Below are positions 60,515-64,000 of a stretch of DNA of 64,000 nucleotides, piece by piece. Numbering within the stretch: the first letter of the stretch is position 1; every line of letters begins with the position of its first letter. Source of the DNA: Cephalopachus bancanus (taxonomy: Eukaryota > Chordata > Mammalia > Primates > Tarsiidae); NCBI GenBank assembly GCA_027257055.1, contig JAPVLO010000571.1, positions 372,001-436,000 of the forward strand, in the 5' to 3' direction. The translations under genes were made by a program, and so were the position numbers. The notes beneath the pieces are model-generated. The model did not search any database. It saw nothing but the letters and a program-made list of their open reading frames with translations, and had not been told where the DNA came from.

Positions 60515-60929
60515 CCACTGACATGTTTTAAGCAGAGGACTGACAGGCTCTAGTGAGAGCTGGCCTGGGCAGCAGGGGAGCTGATGAAGGGATTAGAGAG
60601 ATCTGGTTGAACCAGAGGCAAATGGAGGTCTCGCTACTCACCTTTGTCATTCCTTAGTGCCCCACTCTTTTCCCTCGGTTCCCCCAGTTGGCCAAAGGGA
60701 AGTGAGGGCTCTGCCACCTGTAGGGTCCCCTGGGGCTTGTCTGGGGCAAACAGGAAGCCGCAATGCAATGTGGTGAGACAGATCTGGGAATCTTCTGAGA
60801 AAGTAGATTTCTCAGTCCACAGCCCCTTTCCCTGAGGGTCTGCAGCAGCGAAAGGCATCCATTCACACACACATATACACGCACAGAGGTGGAGGGGAGG
60901 CATGGGGCAGAATAAGTGCAGAATGGGAG

Positions 60930-61020
60930 TCAGGACTAACTAAACCACTAGCTCAGTGTGACCTTGGGCAACACCCTGCCATTTTAGGGCCTCCATTTCC
61001 CCATTTCTAAATGGGTCCCT
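60930..61020 (+). mobile_element. MIR remnant
   Basis: TGTGACCTTGGGCAACACC and CTCCATTTCCCCATTTC. Confidence 0.75.
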
Positions 61021-61224
61021 TCCCTAACTGAAGTAGGGGCTCCCTGGGGAAGACATGAGTGAGAAAGAGACATTAATCATCAGTCATTTCTAAGGATCAC
61101 CACCAAGGAGCTACGGCAGCTGCTGCTTTCTTCAAATGGTTGGCAAGCCCCCTCCCAGCTTTATGTAATTTACTGATTTATCCTCCGGACCGTACCTATA
61201 GGGGATGGATTTTCTTATCACCTT

Positions 61225-61400
61225 CAATTTTTTTTTTTGAGTTGAGGTCTCACTCTGTCACCCAGGTTAGAGTGCAATGACATGATCACGGCCCACCACA
61301 GCCTCGACCTCCTGGGCTCGGGTGATCCTTCCACCTTAGTCTCCCAAGTAGCTGGGACTACAGACATATGCCACCATGCCCAGCTAATTGTCACCCTTAA
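61225..61400 (-). mobile_element. Alu fragment
   Basis: TTTGAGTTGAGGTCTCACTC to CATGCCCAGCTAATTG; single arm. Confidence 0.85.
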
Positions 61401-61410
61401 TTTATAGATA

Positions 61411-61702
61411 AGGCCTGGGTGTGGTGGCTCACACCTGTAATCCCAGCACTTTGGGAGGCGGAGGCAAGAGGATTGCCTGAGCCCAGGAGTTTGAGAACAG
61501 CCTGGGCAATTTGGCAAGACTTTGTCTCTATAATAAAAAAAAATTAGCCAGGCATGTTGGTATGCACCTGTAGTTCCAGCTACTTGGAAGGCTGAGGGGG
61601 AAGGATTGTCTGAGTCCAGCAGGTCGAGGCTGTGGTGGCCATGAGCATGCCACTGCACTCCAGCCTGGGCAACAGAGTGAGACTCCAACTAAACAACAAC
61701 AA
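61411..61702 (+). mobile_element. Alu
   Basis: GGCCTGGGTGTGGTGGCTCAC to CTCCAACTAAACAACAACAA. Confidence 0.9.
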
Positions 61703-61849
61703 AAAAATGTATAGGTAAGGAAATTTGCCTGATTTTGTTTACTTTTTAGAGACAGGGTCTCTTTTTGTTCCCCTGCAGCCTCAAACTCCTGGACTCCATC
61801 TATCCTTCCACCACAGATCTTCACAATTTGTTTATAGTACTATTATGAT

Positions 61850-61960
61850 TCCTGGTTGATAGAGAAAAGAAGCTGAGGCTTAGAGTGATGAAGAAATTTA
61901 GCCAAATGGTGGAGATGGAAGATTCAAATTCCGGTCTGCCAGATCCCAATGTGCGTTAAT
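61850..61960 (-). mobile_element. MIR remnant
   Basis: GAAGCTGAGGCTTAGAGTG and AATTCCGGTCTGCCAGATCC. Confidence 0.65.
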
Positions 61961-61971
61961 AGGCAGTTGTA

Positions 61972-62260
61972 AGCCGGGCTCAGTGGCTCAGCCTGTAATC
62001 CCACGCCTTTGGGAGGCTAAGGTGAGTGGATTGCCTGAGCCCGTGGGTTCGAGACCTGCCTGGGCAGCGAGACCTCATCTCTACAATAAATCAAAAAATC
62101 AGACGGGCGTGGTAGCGCGCGCCTGTAATTCTGGCTACTCGGAAGGCTGAGGCGGAAGGATCGCCAGAGTCCAGCAGGTCGAGGCTGCGGTGGCCGCCCG
62201 GCCACTGCACTCCAGTCTGGGCGACAGTGAGACTCCAACTCAAAAAAAAAAAAAAAAAAA
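61972..62260 (+). mobile_element. Young-type Alu, delta-5 variant
   Basis: 14-bp duplication AATAGGCAGTTGTA (61958-61971) / AATAGGCGGTTGTA (62261-62274). Confidence 0.95.
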
Positions 62261-62432
62261 AATAGGCGGTTGTATGGAGGTGGAAAGAGAGCTAAGAAAT
62301 GTTAGCTGAATGAATGCATGAGGGTGGAGGGTGAGAAGATAAATCGATTCAGAGCCTGGGGTTGGAAGGAGAAAGGAGGGGAGAAGGAAGGAGCCTCTAA
62401 GGCTGAATCCACTGATTCGACAAATGTTTATC

Positions 62433-62733
<301 letters not shown>

Positions 62734-62959
62734 TTATCAGGTGACTATTATGTACCAAGCCCTGTTCTGGGACACAGCATAGAGTGGTGAACAAGACAGT
62801 CTCTGCTCCGAGGGGCTTACATTCTAGTGTGGGAAACAGAAGTGAACAAGTAGACACGCAAATAAGATCGTTTCACAGGGTGGGAGTGCTGGGATGAAAA
62901 TAAGACAGTGTGGCAGGGAGGAGGCAAGTTTGTGGGCCTGAAGAAAGGGGCCTGAGGCG

Positions 62960-63087
62960 TGACCACCCCTTCCTCTCAGGGGGACTGCCTGCCACCCCCA
63001 TGATACCCATGGTTCAGTGCCCTCCAGGCCCCCGCCTGCCCCAGCATCCCCTGCGCGCAGCTGGGTGCCCCAGGGAGTCTGGCCACC
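62960..63087 (+). promoter_or_regulatory. CD19: CD19 promoter/5' UTR with conserved PAX5-type site
   Basis: The stretch 63001-63028 (TACCCATGGTTCAGTGCCCT core) closely matches the BSAP/PAX5 site known from the human CD19 promoter. It lies 60-90 bp upstream of the ATG with no TATA box. Recognition is from memory of that site; factor binding here is inferred. Confidence 0.65.
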
Positions 63088-63693
63088 ATGCCACCTCCTC
63101 TCCTCCTCTTCTCCCTCCTCTTCCTTACCCCTGTGGGGGTCAGACCCGAGGAGCCATTGCTGGTGAAGGTGGAAGGTACGTCTGAAGGGCAGAGAGGGAA
63201 GCAGTTGGGGCTGCAAGCCTGGGTTGTGGCGGGGTGTCCTCAACTGAGTAGCCGATTCTCTCTAAGCCTCCATTTTCTTCTTTGTAAAATTCAGAGCAGG
63301 GTTGGAAGGACTCTGAGGGCTCATCCACTCCCAGCTTGTGGGGTCCTTTGCTTTATGACCCAGTGTGAGGAGTGAAGGAGATAGAGGCTCTCCCCATCCA
63401 TCCCACCCCTCTTTCTCTTTCCACAGAGGGAGGTGATGCTGTGCTGCCATGCTTCAAGGGTCCCTCAGATGGCCGGCCTGAGCAGCTGGCCTGGTATCGG
63501 GAGACCCAGTCAGCACCCTTCTTACAGCTGAACCTGGGGTTACCAGACCTGGGCATCTACGTGGGGCCCCTGGGCGTCCTGCTGTTCATTTTCAATGTCT
63601 CTGACCAGATGGGAGGCTTCTACCTGTGCCAGCCAGGGCCCCCTTCTGAGAAGGCCTGGAAGCCTGGCTGGACAGTCAGTGTGAAGGGCAGCG
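63088..63693 (+). CDS. CD19: B-lymphocyte antigen CD19, exons 1-2 (partial, 3' beyond window)
   Basis: B-cell surface co-receptor that lowers the B-cell receptor signalling threshold in complex with CD21 and CD81. Exon 1 (63088-63175) has the strong start context GCCACCATGC and encodes a signal peptide, [20 protein letters not shown]. Exon 2 (63427-63693) encodes the first Ig-like domain, with its cysteine pair in AVLPCFKG and [16 protein letters not shown] and an N-glycosylation sequon (NVSD). Junction phases match (88 and 267 nt). Sequence diverges moderately from human CD19 in the Ig domain, as expected for this ectodomain. Transmembrane and cytoplasmic exons lie past 64000. Confidence 0.95.
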
Positions 63694-64000
63694 GTGAGGG
63701 CCAGGCTGGGCTGGGATAAGGGGCGGGAGGAGAGGAGGGAGGCCCACCACAGGCAGAGGAGGTCCAGAGACCTCAACGGAGCTGGAGGGAAGGGCTGGGA
63801 GGGCCGAGAGACAAGCAAGGAGCTGCTTGGAGGTAGGCAAACTCCTGTGGCTTTGTGACCGCAGCACTGAGCTGCTCCGTGCCTCTGGGTCTCTTCTCCC
63901 TCCGTCGGAGTTGCTGCTTCTCTGTTTCTCTCTGAGTCTTTGTCTCTGTCTCTGCCATTTGGGTCTCTGTATCTCCCTCCATCTCCTGCTCTCCCTGCAT

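Larger units (their letters stand above)
59400..60610 (+). mobile_element. L2 LINE remnant interrupted by two Alus
   Basis: AACAAATACTTATTGGAACAC, GAGCAGCAAGTGCAAAGGCC and TGTTTTAAGCAGAGGACTGAC are in L2 order. Alus at 59499-59790 and 60179-60514 split it. Confidence 0.7.

Overview
The window is vertebrate nuclear DNA from a primate. It shows long introns with GT-AG junctions, CpG-island promoters, very dense dimeric Alu SINEs, and MIR/L2 fossils. Gene content and order match the mammalian block equivalent to human 16p11.2: SH2B1 (+), ATP2A1 (+), RABEP2 (-), CD19 (+, cut by the window end). The Alus carry no AluS/AluY diagnostics. Many belong to a derived type with a recast 5' A box, a 'TTGCCTGAGCCCGCGGGTT' left arm, an 'ACAATAAATCAAAAAATTAG' linker and a right-arm hairpin. 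This points to a strepsirrhine (lemur/loris-type) primate rather than human or another anthropoid; the species itself is inference.

Layout. 1-10.6 kb is repeat-packed non-coding DNA: nested Alus, an L2, an old LTR, and a rearranged mariner (Hsmar2-like) mosaic at 7.6-9.2 kb. It is probably upstream of, or in the long 5' intron of, SH2B1. At 10.65-11.6 kb a CpG-island promoter carries two candidate non-coding first exons. SH2B1 coding exons run 13,641-19,718 with its 3' end near 20.12 kb. A 100-bp cassette exon switches between predicted 757-aa and 671-aa products. At 20.1-24.6 kb is a mostly single-copy intergenic/ATP2A1 promoter interval with one young Alu. ATP2A1 (SERCA1) spans 24,610-44,323; 21 shared coding exons plus alternative exon 22 or 23 give predicted 994-aa (adult, 1a) and 1001-aa (neonatal, 1b) forms. 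Its 3' end meets RABEP2 tail to tail, with opposed AATAAA signals 3 nt apart. RABEP2 (14 predicted coding exons, minus strand) covers 57,211-45,111 and starts in a second CpG island. 57.8-63.0 kb is intergenic, holding L1/L2/MIR remnants and Alus. CD19 starts at 63,088 and only exons 1-2 fit in the window.

The four genes are unrelated in function: SH2B1 is a receptor-kinase adaptor, ATP2A1 the fast-muscle sarcoplasmic reticulum Ca2+ pump, RABEP2 a Rab5/Rab4 endosomal effector, CD19 the B-cell co-receptor. They are kept together by synteny. No tRNA, rRNA, CRISPR or prokaryotic feature was seen. Exon boundaries were placed by eye from splice signals and reading-frame continuity; summed lengths reproduce the known protein sizes for ATP2A1 and for SH2B1 beta, and come within one residue of SH2B1 alpha. 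The most interesting signals are the tRNA-like remodelling of the young Alu family, the mariner inverted mosaic, the back-to-back poly(A) signals, a 12-nt RABEP2 microexon, and an orphan CpG island inside ATP2A1 intron 3.
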